Below, piece by piece: positions 1 through 6,087 of a stretch of DNA of 9,190 nucleotides. The DNA comes from CAYXOX01 sp964466745 (lineage in GTDB: Bacteria; Pseudomonadota; Alphaproteobacteria; Rhodobacterales; Rhodobacteraceae), in NCBI GenBank assembly GCA_964466745.1, contig CAYXOX010000125.1:1-9190 (forward strand). The letters are read 5' to 3'. The translations under genes were made by a program, and so were the position numbers. The notes beneath the pieces were generated by a model. It had not been told where the DNA came from. It did no database searches and saw only the letters and a list, made by a program, of their open reading frames with translations. Position 1 is the first letter of the stretch, and each line of letters opens with the position of its first letter.

Positions 1-610
1 GCACGGGGTTGTTCTTGGTACGGCGGCTGAGCACCTGCATCGCCCGGCGGATCTCGTCGTCGCGCCCGATGATCGGGTCGATCCGGCCTTCGCGGGCGGC
101 CTCGGTCAGGTCGCGCGCATACTTCTTCAGCGCCTCGTAGCCTTCCTCGGCTGTCGCCGTATCGGCAGTGCGCCCCTTGCGAATATCGTTGATCGCCTCG
201 TTGAGCTTCTGCGCGCTCACCGCGCCGGCCTCCAGCGCCTCGCGCGCCTTGGATTTCACCATGGCGAGCGCCATCAGGATGCGTTCGGCGGGCACGAAGC
301 TATCGCCGGCCTTCGTGGCGATCTTCTCGGCCTCGTCGAGCACCTTCGCTGTCTGCCCGTCGAGGTACACCTGCCCGGCATCGCCGGTCACCTGCGGGAT
401 TTTCGTGACGGCCAGGTCGACCGCTTCGCGCACTCGCTCCGGCGCGCCGCCGGCGCGGCGAATGAGGTTGGACGCCAACCCCTCCTCGTCATCCATGAGG
501 GCCTTGAGCAGGTGCTCCGGTGCGAGGCGCTGGTGGTTTTCGCGCATCGCCATCGTCTGAGCCGCCTGCAGGAATCCCCGCGACCGCTCGGTGAACTTCT
601 CCAAGTTCAT
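1..610 (-). CDS. clpB: ClpB disaggregase, N-terminal part (runs off window)
   Basis: This is the first 203 residues of the Hsp100 AAA+ chaperone ClpB, which works with DnaK/DnaJ/GrpE in the cytoplasm to pull proteins out of aggregates. The start reads MNLEKFTERSRGFL, the typical ClpB N-terminus. Residues about 1-145 form the double Clp_N repeat, with the pattern LAPEHLLKALMDDEEG and its second copy around FVPAERILMALA. Residues about 155-203 lead into the first ATPase domain (YARDLTEAAREGRIDPIIGR, then RRTKNNPV). The sequence stops just before the Walker A loop, so about three quarters of a normal ~870-residue ClpB lies off the left edge. The ATG is preceded by AAGGAGAG at good spacing, and no reasonable alternative start exists. 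A heat-shock-like promoter lies upstream. No frameshift is seen in the visible part. Confidence 0.96.
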   Translation of the reverse strand, partial: MNLEKFTERSRGFLQAAQTMAMRENHQRLAPEHLLKALMDDEEGLASNLIRRAGGAPERVREAVDLAVTKIPQVTGDAGQVYLDGQTAKVLDEAEKIATKAGDSFVPAERILMALAMVKSKAREALEAGAVSAQKLNEAINDIRKGRTADTATAEEGYEALKKYARDLTEAAREGRIDPIIGRDDEIRRAMQVLSRRTKNNPV

Positions 611-683
611 CACTTCTCTCCTTTTCAAGCGCCCGATCCGGAATGCCCGCCCTGCGGCACATCCCTCCGGGCCTCGGCATGCG

Positions 684-712
684 ATATGGGAAGCGGGCCG
701 TTCCCGCGCAAG
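684..712 (-). promoter_or_regulatory. Sigma-32 (RpoH)-type promoter of clpB
   Basis: On the minus strand there is CTTG (709-712), an 18-base spacer and CCCATAT (684-690). This matches the alphaproteobacterial heat-shock consensus CTTG-N17/18-CYTATNT at 10 of the 10 specified positions except one (C for T). It would start transcription near 677, giving a leader of about 65 nt before the clpB ATG. A heat-shock sigma promoter is expected biologically for clpB. The match is read by eye; transcription start is inferred. Confidence 0.65.
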
Positions 713-756
713 TCGGGCGTGGCGCGGGGCCTGCCCGCCAGCCGGCACCCGCGCGC

Positions 757-785
757 TTGACGCGGGCGGCCCGAGCGCGCAGTGC
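757..785 (+). promoter_or_regulatory. Possible pyrF promoter (weak)
   Basis: TTGACG (757-762) is a good -35 element. At 17-base spacing it is followed by CAGTGC (780-785), which hardly resembles a -10 box. It is the only TTGAC in the 205-bp gap between clpB and pyrF on this strand. If used, the leader would be about 25 nt. The proposal rests almost entirely on the -35 hexamer. Confidence 0.25.
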
Positions 786-815
786 ACCCCGGCGAACCGC
801 GAGGAGAGGACCACC

Positions 816-1505
816 ATGCCCGACGACCGTCTCATCGTAGCACTCGACGTTCCCGATGCGCTGTCAGGCCTGCGGCTGGCGGCCACGCTGGGAGATGCGG
901 TCGGCTTCTACAAGATCGGGCTGGGCATGCTCACAACCGGCGGGCTGGGGCTTGCGCGCGAACTGAAGGACGATCACGGCAAGCGCATCTTCCTCGATCT
1001 CAAGCTTTTCGACATCGGCGCGACGGTGGAGGCCGCGGTTCGCGGGCTGGCCGCCTTCGATCTCGATTTCCTCACGGTCCACGGCGATCCGTCCGTGGTG
1101 CGCGCGGCGCGGGAAGGCGCGGGCGCCTCCGGGCTGCGCATCCTCGCCGTGACGTTCCTCACCTCGCAGGACAGGGCGGATCTCGACTCGGCGATGATCG
1201 TACCCGGGGAGCTCGGCGAGCTCGTTGCCGTCCGGGCCGCGCGGGCCTTCGAGGCCGGGGCGGACGGCGTGATCGCCTCGCCGCAGGAGGCCGAGGCGAT
1301 CCGTGCCCTCCCCGGTGCGTCGGGCAAGCTGATCGTCACGCCCGGCGTACGCCCTGCGGGCACCGGGCTCGGCGATCAGAAACGCGTCGCCACGCCGGCG
1401 GCGGCGCTCGAGGCGGGCGCCGACCACATCGTGGTCGGCCGCCCGGTTTGGCAGGCGGCGGACCCTCGGGCAGCCGCCGAAGCCATACTGGCGTCCATCG
1501 CCTGA
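816..1505 (+). CDS. pyrF: Orotidine 5'-phosphate decarboxylase
   Basis: This cytoplasmic enzyme catalyses the last step of de novo UMP synthesis, decarboxylating OMP to UMP. The 229-residue protein is the usual length for the short bacterial PyrF, a single TIM barrel. Visible landmarks are the first strand LIVALDV with Asp11, Lys33 in GFYKIG, and the catalytic Asp-x-Lys-x-x-Asp signature as Asp61, Lys63 and Asp66 in FLDLKLFDIG. The phosphate-binding TPGVRP loop and the C-terminal VVGRPVW motif with its conserved Arg are also present. The open frame extends upstream, but the chosen ATG has GAGGAGAGG just before it and begins at the family's first strand, so the upstream extension is not coding. 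It diverges from clpB and ends 9 bp from the converging dadA. No terminator is visible in that gap. Confidence 0.97.
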   Translation: MPDDRLIVALDVPDALSGLRLAATLGDAVGFYKIGLGMLTTGGLGLARELKDDHGKRIFLDLKLFDIGATVEAAVRGLAAFDLDFLTVHGDPSVVRAAREGAGASGLRILAVTFLTSQDRADLDSAMIVPGELGELVAVRAARAFEAGADGVIASPQEAEAIRALPGASGKLIVTPGVRPAGTGLGDQKRVATPAAALEAGADHIVVGRPVWQAADPRAAAEAILASIA

Positions 1506-1514
1506 AGCGCCGGG

Positions 1515-2771
1515 TTAGCCGGGCTGCGCCATGGCCCGCACGGGATGCGTGCGCCCGGCCTGGGTGCGCAGCCCCTCGGTCACGGCGCTGGCCACGGCAA
1601 CCGCGGTGGCGCCGGCAAGCGTCCAGCCAAGGTGACCGTGGCCGGTGTTGTAGAACACCCGCGGATGCCGGCCTCCGCCGACGCGGGGCATCATGTCGGG
1701 CATCATCGGCCGCAATCCGGCCCAGGGCTCGGCACGCTCCGTTCGCACCGCCGGGAACCGCCGGCCGCACCAGTCCAGAAGCGGGGCGATCCTGTCGGCG
1801 CGGATATCGCGGTTGAAGCCGTTGAGCTCGGCCGTTCCCGCGATCCGCAGACGGTTCTCTCCGAGGCGGGAGGTCACGATCTTCGCGGAGTCGTCCACCA
1901 GCGAAACCTCGGGGGCGGCCGCCTTGCTGGCGGCGTCCTCGAGCGCGACGGTCACCGAGTAGCCCTTCACGGGATACACGTTCACACGGTCGCCCGCGGC
2001 ACGGGCAAGCGCCCGGCTGGCCACGCCGGCGGCGATCACGACGCCGTCGAACCGCGCCTCCTCGCCGTCCAGCATGAGGCGCACGTCTTCGGCACCCGGG
2101 CGCAGCCCGTCGACCCTCGTTCCGAGCCGAAGCACCGTGCCCGTGCCCTCGAGCCACTGCGCGAGCCCCGCGGTGAAGAGATGGATGTCGCCGCTCATGT
2201 CGCTTTCGGTGAAGAAGCCGCCGGCGATCGGCCCGTCGATCCCGGGGGCACGAGCACGCACCTCGCCCGCCTCGAGCTCGCGGCGGTCCACGCCGGCCTC
2301 GGCCAGCAGCAGGCTCACCCGGCGCGCGGAGGCCATCTCGGCCTCGGTGGAAACCACGTGCATGATGCCCTGCCGGCGCAGATCGAACGCCAGTCCGGCA
2401 CGCTCGGCCATCGCAAGAAGCGGGGCCCGGGCGGCCACGGCAAGGCGCGCCGTCTGCACGGTGTTCATGCGGTAGCGCGGGATTGCCATCACGAACTCCG
2501 CAAGCCAGCTCAGCTTGTGCCAGGAGGGCCGCGGGTTGAGCAGGAACGGCGCGCCCGGCGTGAACATCCACTTGAGACCCTTGAGCAGCGTCGCGCGCTG
2601 GTTCCAGACTTCGGCGTTGCATGCCGAAAGCTGGCCGCCATTGGCATAGCTGGTTTCCATCGCGGGGTATCTGTGGCGGTCGATCAGGGTCACGTCGTGG
2701 CCCTGTTCGCGAAGCTGGAAAGCGGTTGTAACGCCGGTTATCCCGGCTCCGATCACGGCAATATGGGTCAT
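1515..2771 (-). CDS. dadA: DadA-like FAD-dependent D-amino-acid dehydrogenase
   Basis: This 418-residue flavoprotein of the DAO/DadA family oxidatively deaminates D-amino acids to 2-oxo acids and ammonia, passing electrons to the membrane quinone pool. The N-terminal FAD-binding Rossmann fold is clear: HIAVIGAGITGVTTAF with Gly8-x-Gly10-x-x-Gly13, and the acidic Asp31 ending strand two (VTLIDRH). The DadA-type segment ETSYANGGQLSACNAEVWNQ follows. Near the C-terminus, YNTGHGHLGWTLA is the conserved FAD-contacting motif. Length matches DadA (about 415-435). The ATG has GAGGAG at 2778-2783. The frame is open 21 codons further up, but that part lies inside the riboswitch and is rejected. The tandem glycine riboswitch in the leader suggests the real substrate may be glycine or a glycine-related amine (inference). 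No dadX or other partner gene is adjacent. Confidence 0.9.
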   Translation of the reverse strand: MTHIAVIGAGITGVTTAFQLREQGHDVTLIDRHRYPAMETSYANGGQLSACNAEVWNQRATLLKGLKWMFTPGAPFLLNPRPSWHKLSWLAEFVMAIPRYRMNTVQTARLAVAARAPLLAMAERAGLAFDLRRQGIMHVVSTEAEMASARRVSLLLAEAGVDRRELEAGEVRARAPGIDGPIAGGFFTESDMSGDIHLFTAGLAQWLEGTGTVLRLGTRVDGLRPGAEDVRLMLDGEEARFDGVVIAAGVASRALARAAGDRVNVYPVKGYSVTVALEDAASKAAAPEVSLVDDSAKIVTSRLGENRLRIAGTAELNGFNRDIRADRIAPLLDWCGRRFPAVRTERAEPWAGLRPMMPDMMPRVGGGRHPRVFYNTGHGHLGWTLAGATAVAVASAVTEGLRTQAGRTHPVRAMAQPG

Positions 2772-2773
2772 GG

Positions 2774-2797
2774 TCAGCTCCTCGCGGCTGCGTCCAT
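2774..2797 (-). other. Possible 7-codon upstream ORF in the dadA leader
   Basis: Between the second glycine aptamer and dadA, an ATG with GGAGGG just upstream (2801-2806) opens a frame coding MDAAARS. Its TGA stop lies two bases before the dadA ATG. The dadA Shine-Dalgarno GAGGAG sits inside this mini-ORF, in a different frame from dadA. Such a layout could couple or interfere with dadA translation. The SD-to-ATG distance is short (about 4 bases), and there is no evidence of translation beyond position and SD, so it may be accidental. Confidence 0.3.
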
Positions 2798-2811
2798 GCC
2801 CCCTCCGTTTC

Positions 2812-2990
2812 GAACCTGAGAGTTTCATCGCCACCGGGCAGACTGCCCGCCACGCGACTTGCTCCTTCGGTGCGCCCTCGCGGGCGGCTCTCCGGAGTGT
2901 TGCAGCCGTGCCGGTCCATTTGCCTGAGAGTTTACCGGGGCGGTTGCTCCTTCGGCGGCGGCGGACCCGCGCTCTCCCGGCGCGACTGGT
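2812..2990 (-). promoter_or_regulatory. Tandem glycine riboswitch (gcvT-type) controlling dadA
   Basis: Read on the minus strand, two glycine aptamers lie in series. Aptamer 1 has GGGAGAG (2972-2978), the core GCCGAAGGAGCAA (2944-2956) and closing ACTCTCAGG (2923-2931). Aptamer 2 has GGAGAG (2888-2893), the core CACCGAAGGAGCAA (2859-2872) and ACTCTCAGG (2815-2823). The linker carries the typical GGAC (2914-2917) directly followed by CGGCACGG (2906-2913). This linker segment can pair with TCGCGCCG (2978-2985) just before aptamer 1, forming the leader-linker (kink-turn) helix known from this class. Glycine riboswitches usually control cleavage or transport of glycine; here the only gene below is dadA. 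No U-run terminator follows aptamer 2, so control is probably on translation. In the remaining leader (2991-3117), an AT-richer patch around 3020-3053 is the likeliest promoter site, but no convincing -35/-10 pair is seen. Confidence 0.94.
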
Positions 2991-3117
2991 TCACGCTGCC
3001 GCGATGCCACGAATCACCGTTTTCCGCAAATGAAATTCGCGCGCGTTTTATTGCCGTGCGGCGAGCCGTGCGCGGATGCCGCAGGCCCGGGCACCGGACA
3101 CGCGCTTGGCTCACGGA

Positions 3118-3573
3118 TCAGGCGCCTTGCGCCTGCGCGCGCCATGCGAGGTAAGTGCCGAGGCGGGCACTCAGATGGGGAACGGCGCGCAGGTGGCGGA
3201 GGTAAGCCGCGGGCTTCACCAGGCGCCAGCACTGCCCTTCCGTGCCGAAGCGCACTTCCCTGACCGCCGCGGCCGGAAGATGCGCGGCGAAGAACCAGCT
3301 GGGCGCCCCCGCCTCCTGCGAAGCGTACTCCGCACGAGAATACACGAGATCGTCTCCCGCGAGGGTCAGGCCGAATTCCTCGTGCGTTTCCCTCAGAACA
3401 CACTGCACGGGGCTCTCGGCCCCCTCGCGGCCTCCCCCGGGCAGATCCCAGAATCCCGGCCACGGGATGCAAGGGGTATCGTCCCGCAGGTAGACCAGCA
3501 GACCCCCGCCGATGAAGAGCGCCAGCTTGGCTTCATGAAACACGCCACCGGCATGGCCAGGCCTCATGTCCAT
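3118..3573 (-). CDS. Nudix hydrolase
   Basis: This small cytoplasmic Nudix-family pyrophosphohydrolase cleaves a nucleoside diphosphate linked to some other group; the substrate cannot be told from sequence. Numbered from a GTG at 3582, the Nudix box spans residues 50-72. It follows GX5EX7REUXEEXGU with Gly50, Glu56, Arg64, Glu65, Glu68, Glu69 and Gly71; the one deviation is Thr66 where a hydrophobic residue is usual. The preceding PWPGFWDLPGGG is the typical loop before the box. The start is uncertain: GTG 3582, ATG 3573 and ATG 3567 are in frame and none has a Shine-Dalgarno sequence. ATG 3573 (151 residues) is chosen arbitrarily among the ATGs. It diverges from dinB across about 70 bp and lies 346 bp upstream of dadA on the same strand. 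Confidence 0.88.
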   Translation of the reverse strand: MDMRPGHAGGVFHEAKLALFIGGGLLVYLRDDTPCIPWPGFWDLPGGGREGAESPVQCVLRETHEEFGLTLAGDDLVYSRAEYASQEAGAPSWFFAAHLPAAAVREVRFGTEGQCWRLVKPAAYLRHLRAVPHLSARLGTYLAWRAQAQGA

Positions 3574-3609
3574 GGCCGGCACGGGTCCGGCCCGGCGAAG
3601 CTGCGCGCG

Positions 3610-3638
3610 TTGCTACGGAGCGGGCGGCGTTCTACGCT
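3610..3638 (+). promoter_or_regulatory. dinB promoter, positioned for a leaderless mRNA
   Basis: TTGCTA (3610-3615) and TACGCT (3633-3638) are separated by exactly 17 bases. Six bases lie between the -10 box and the dinB ATG, so the expected start (about 7 bases after the -10) is the A of that ATG at 3645. There is no Shine-Dalgarno sequence before the ATG, which fits a leaderless transcript. Confidence 0.5.
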
Positions 3639-3644
3639 GCTCCC

Positions 3645-4898
3645 ATGTCCGCCCTCTGCTTCGACTGCCTCGAAACCTTCGAAGCCGGAGCCCGGTGCCC
3701 GGCTTGCGGCAGCCCGCGCGTCGTGCACCACCCGGAACTCTTCGAACTCGGGATCGCGCACATGGACTGCGATGCGTTCTACGCCTCGGTCGAGAAGCGG
3801 GACGACCCTTCCCTCGAGGGCAAGCCTGTCATCATCGGCGGCGGACGGCGCGGGGTCGTATCTACCGCCTGCTACATTGCGCGCATCCGCGGCGTTCGCT
3901 CGGCGATGCCCATGTTCAAGGCGTTGCAGCTCTGCCCCGATGCGGTCGTTCTGAAGCCTCGGATGCAGGCCTACGCGGAGGCGTCCCGCGCGATCCGCGC
4001 GATGATGGAAGAGCTGACCCCGGCGATCGAGCCGCTTTCGCTCGACGAAGCCTTCCTCGATCTCCGCGGGACAACGCGGGTGCACGGCGCGCCGCCGGCG
4101 GCCATGCTGGCACGGCTGGTGCGGCGCATGCGCGACGAGCTCGGGCTGACGGGCTCCATCGGCCTCAGCCACAACAAGTTCCTCGCCAAGGTCGCCTCCG
4201 ATCTCGACAAGCCGCGCGGGTTCTCGGTGATCGGCCGCGCGGAAACGGCCGACTTCCTGCGCGACAGGCCCGTCCGGCTGATCTGGGGCGTGGGAGCGGC
4301 CGGGCAGGCGGCGCTCGAGGCCGCCGGCATTCGCACCTTCGCCGACCTGCTGCGCTGGGAGAGGCGCGATCTGCACGCCCGCTTCGGCAGCCTCGGCGAG
4401 CGGCTCTGGCACCTGGCCCGCGGCGAAGATACCCGGCCCGTGTCGCGCGACCGGGCGGAAAAATCCATCTCCAACGAAAGCACCTTCGCCGAAGACATCG
4501 CCGACCCCGAGCTTCTCGACGGCCACCTGTGGCGCATGGCCGAGAAGGTGGCAGACCGCGCGAAGGCGAAGGGGCTTTCCGGTCGCGTGGTCACGCTCAA
4601 GCTCAAGCGCGCCGATTTCCGGCTGCTGTCGCGCCGCATCGCGCTTCGCGAGCCTACCCAGCTTGCCGATACGCTCTACCGCACCGCCTCCGGCCTTTTC
4701 GCGCAGGTTTCGGGCGAGGCGCCCTTCCGGCTCCTCGGGGTGGGTCTCAGCGAACTCTGCGCTGCCAGCGATGCACGGGCGTCCGGCGATCTTCTCGACC
4801 CCGGCGCCGAGCGCCGCGCGCGGGCCGAGCGGGCCGCGGACGCGATCCGCGCGAAGTACGGCGCGGATGCCATCGTGAAGGGGCGTTCGCTTCGCTGA
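3645..4898 (+). CDS. dinB: DNA polymerase IV (Y-family, DinB)
   Basis: This is a translesion DNA polymerase of the Y family, copying past damaged bases at a stalled fork with low fidelity. The 417 residues show an intact active site: Asp41 and Asp43 in HMDCDAFYASVE, and Asp134-Glu135 in SLDEAFLD. Tyr46 occupies the steric-gate position that excludes ribonucleotides. VVSTACYIARIRGVRSAMPM and GSIGLSHNKFLAKVASDLDKP are typical palm and finger motifs. The little-finger domain follows from about residue 290. Intact catalytic acids argue against the ImuB relatives. An N-terminal extension of about 37 residues carries two Cys pairs (C5-x-x-C8 and C18-x-x-C21), a likely zinc knuckle absent from E. 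coli DinB. The ATG has no SD and fits a leaderless start. It converges on the next gene with a 37-bp gap. Confidence 0.95.
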   Translation: MSALCFDCLETFEAGARCPACGSPRVVHHPELFELGIAHMDCDAFYASVEKRDDPSLEGKPVIIGGGRRGVVSTACYIARIRGVRSAMPMFKALQLCPDAVVLKPRMQAYAEASRAIRAMMEELTPAIEPLSLDEAFLDLRGTTRVHGAPPAAMLARLVRRMRDELGLTGSIGLSHNKFLAKVASDLDKPRGFSVIGRAETADFLRDRPVRLIWGVGAAGQAALEAAGIRTFADLLRWERRDLHARFGSLGERLWHLARGEDTRPVSRDRAEKSISNESTFAEDIADPELLDGHLWRMAEKVADRAKAKGLSGRVVTLKLKRADFRLLSRRIALREPTQLADTLYRTASGLFAQVSGEAPFRLLGVGLSELCAASDARASGDLLDPGAERRARAERAADAIRAKYGADAIVKGRSLR

Positions 4899-4935
4899 AG
4901 CACCGGGGCGGGGCCGCCTCGAAGCCGTGCCGGGA

Positions 4936-5796
4936 CTACTCCGCGGCGAGGGGACGGCGCACCCGGCCGAGGCCGACGATCTCGCCGATGACTCCCTCGA
5001 GGCGGCGCCGGAACAGATCGAACTCCGGCAGGGGCTCGATCCTGCGTTCGTCCATGTAGAGCGCGCGGTCGATCTCGATCTGTACCACGTGCTGATTCCG
5101 CGAGGGACGCCCGTAGTGGCGGCTGACGTAGGCGCCGGCGAAGGGCGCGTTGCGCACGACGCGAAAGCCCGCATCCGCGAACGCCTGCTCCACCCGTTCG
5201 ACCACCGCCGGCGCAGCCGCCGCGCCGAACCTGTCGCCGAGCACCACCTGCGGCCGCCGCCCGCCCGCGACGGCCGGGCTCTCGACGGCCTCGTGCGGCA
5301 TGGAATGGCAATCGATGAGGATCGCCTCGCCGAACTGCGCATGGCTTTCCTTAAGCAGGCGGCCAAGCGCGGCGTGATAGGGCTCCCAGTAGGCGCGGAT
5401 ACGGCGCTCCGCCTCACCTCTCGTGAGCTTGCCGCGATAGATCGCCCGTCCGTTCGCCACGACCCGCGGGATGACGCCGAGGCCGGAGGCGACGCGCGGG
5501 TTCTGCGCGGCACGGCGCACGCCTTCGATCAGCGCGGGATCGAGTTCGTCGGCAGAGCGATTGACGTCAACGAAAGCCCGCGGTGCGCCCGCGAGAAGCA
5601 GCGGAGCCCCCATCGCCGCAGCGCCCATGAAGAGCTTGTCGACGAAGGCGTCTTCGGAGGAGCGGATGGTGTGTTCGCAAAGCAGCGTTCTGCCCAGAAA
5701 CGAAGGCGGGTAGTCGCGCCCGGAATGGGGCGAGGCAAAGATCACGCTCGTATCGCGCCGTGCCGGGCGGATGATCTGGTAGGACGCTTCTGGCAT
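4936..5796 (-). CDS. N-formylglutamate amidohydrolase family protein
   Basis: This 286-residue cytoplasmic, probably zinc-dependent hydrolase belongs to the N-formylglutamate amidohydrolase (FGase/HutG-like) family, whose named members split N-formyl-L-glutamate at the end of one histidine-degradation route. Visible family motifs are ASPHSGRDYP (residues 21-30), DVNR (77-80), LIDCHSMPHE (160-169) and QIEIDRALYMDE (239-250); their His, Asp and Glu residues are the candidate metal ligands. Length matches the family. The ATG at 5796 has AGGAG five bases upstream. The frame continues upstream through the antisense of tRNA-Val, which is clearly non-coding. No other hut gene is near, so the true substrate, perhaps another N-formyl or N-acyl amino acid, remains open. 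The gene stands alone, facing dinB. Confidence 0.88.
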   Translation of the reverse strand: MPEASYQIIRPARRDTSVIFASPHSGRDYPPSFLGRTLLCEHTIRSSEDAFVDKLFMGAAAMGAPLLLAGAPRAFVDVNRSADELDPALIEGVRRAAQNPRVASGLGVIPRVVANGRAIYRGKLTRGEAERRIRAYWEPYHAALGRLLKESHAQFGEAILIDCHSMPHEAVESPAVAGGRRPQVVLGDRFGAAAAPAVVERVEQAFADAGFRVVRNAPFAGAYVSRHYGRPSRNQHVVQIEIDRALYMDERRIEPLPEFDLFRRRLEGVIGEIVGLGRVRRPLAAE

Positions 5797-5850
5797 GGTG
5801 TCTCCTAGATGCAGCGAACATAGCGCCCTTTGCACCGGCGCCAAAAGCCC

Positions 5851-5879
5851 TTGATCAGCCCCGGCGCAGCTTCTATAGA
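5851..5879 (+). promoter_or_regulatory. Sigma-70-type promoter for tRNA-Val (and probably rpmJ)
   Basis: TTGATC (5851-5856), a 17-base spacer and TATAGA (5874-5879) form a near-consensus housekeeping promoter, by far the best in the window. Transcription would start near 5886, about 57 nt before the mature tRNA. It lies in the gap between the leftward amidohydrolase gene and the tRNA, and points at the tRNA. Confidence 0.75.
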
Positions 5880-5889
5880 CCCGTCCACC

Positions 5890-5924
5890 GGCGCGGGCAC
5901 CCGCGCCCCTTTCTTTTGGGGGCG
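5890..5924 (+). other. Two overlapping hairpins in the tRNA-Val leader
   Basis: GGCGCGGG (5890-5897) can pair with CCCGCGCC (5900-5907), and this stem is followed by the T-rich CCTTTCTTTT, resembling an intrinsic terminator. CGCCCC (5904-5909) can instead pair with GGGGCG (5919-5924) around that T-rich loop. The two stems share bases 5904-5907, so they cannot both form. This resembles an attenuator, but it could equally be a processing element of the pre-tRNA. Only the complementarity is seen; function is inferred. Confidence 0.4.
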
Positions 5925-5942
5925 TAGCCGTCCGGGGTGTCA

Positions 5943-6017
5943 GGGCGCGTAGCTCAGCGGTAGAGCACTTCGTTGACATCGAAGGGGTCACTGGTTCGAT
6001 CCCAGTCGTGCCCACCA
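5943..6017 (+). tRNA. tRNA-Val (anticodon GAC)
   Basis: A complete cloverleaf is visible. The acceptor stem GGGCGCG pairs with CGTGCCC, with one G-U pair. The D arm is GCTC-AGCGGTA-GAGC. The anticodon arm is CTTCG-TTGACAT-CGAAG, placing GAC at the anticodon, which reads GUC and GUU valine codons. The variable loop is GGGTC and the T arm is ACTGG-TTCGATC-CCAGT. The 3' CCA is encoded. It follows a strong promoter and is followed 70 bp later by rpmJ on the same strand without an intervening terminator, so the two are probably co-transcribed and the tRNA cut out. Confidence 0.98.
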
Positions 6018-6087
6018 TGACACCGCGCGGACCGCCGCGCCGCAAATGAAACCAAGGGCGCATGGCCCGCGACAAAGGAGACGACCG

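Noticed and set aside
591..815. 75-residue extension upstream of PyrF
   Set aside because: It overlaps the clpB start and promoter region, has no PyrF homology pattern, and the ATG at 816 has a strong SD.
2772..2834. 21-codon N-terminal extension of DadA (MAMKLSGSKR...)
   Set aside because: It is the translated end of the second glycine aptamer. The Rossmann fold begins right after the ATG at 2771, which has its own SD.
1336..2919. Very long alternative frames on both strands across dadA (527 and 424 residues)
   Set aside because: They are GC-rich shadow frames full of Arg, Gly and Ala with no domain pattern; dadA in the other frame is clearly real.
3629..3643. Possible LexA (SOS) box GTTC-N7-CTCC over the dinB -10 region
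   Set aside because: Only the first half matches the alphaproteobacterial GTTC-N7-GTTC pattern; the second half has two of four bases, which is expected by chance.
3564..5513. 649-residue minus-strand frame across dinB and the amidohydrolase
   Set aside because: It is antisense to well-supported genes and has shadow-type composition and no motif.
6025..6040. GCGCGG/CCGCGC hairpin between tRNA-Val and rpmJ as a terminator
   Set aside because: No T-run follows on the plus strand; at most it is a processing or stability element.
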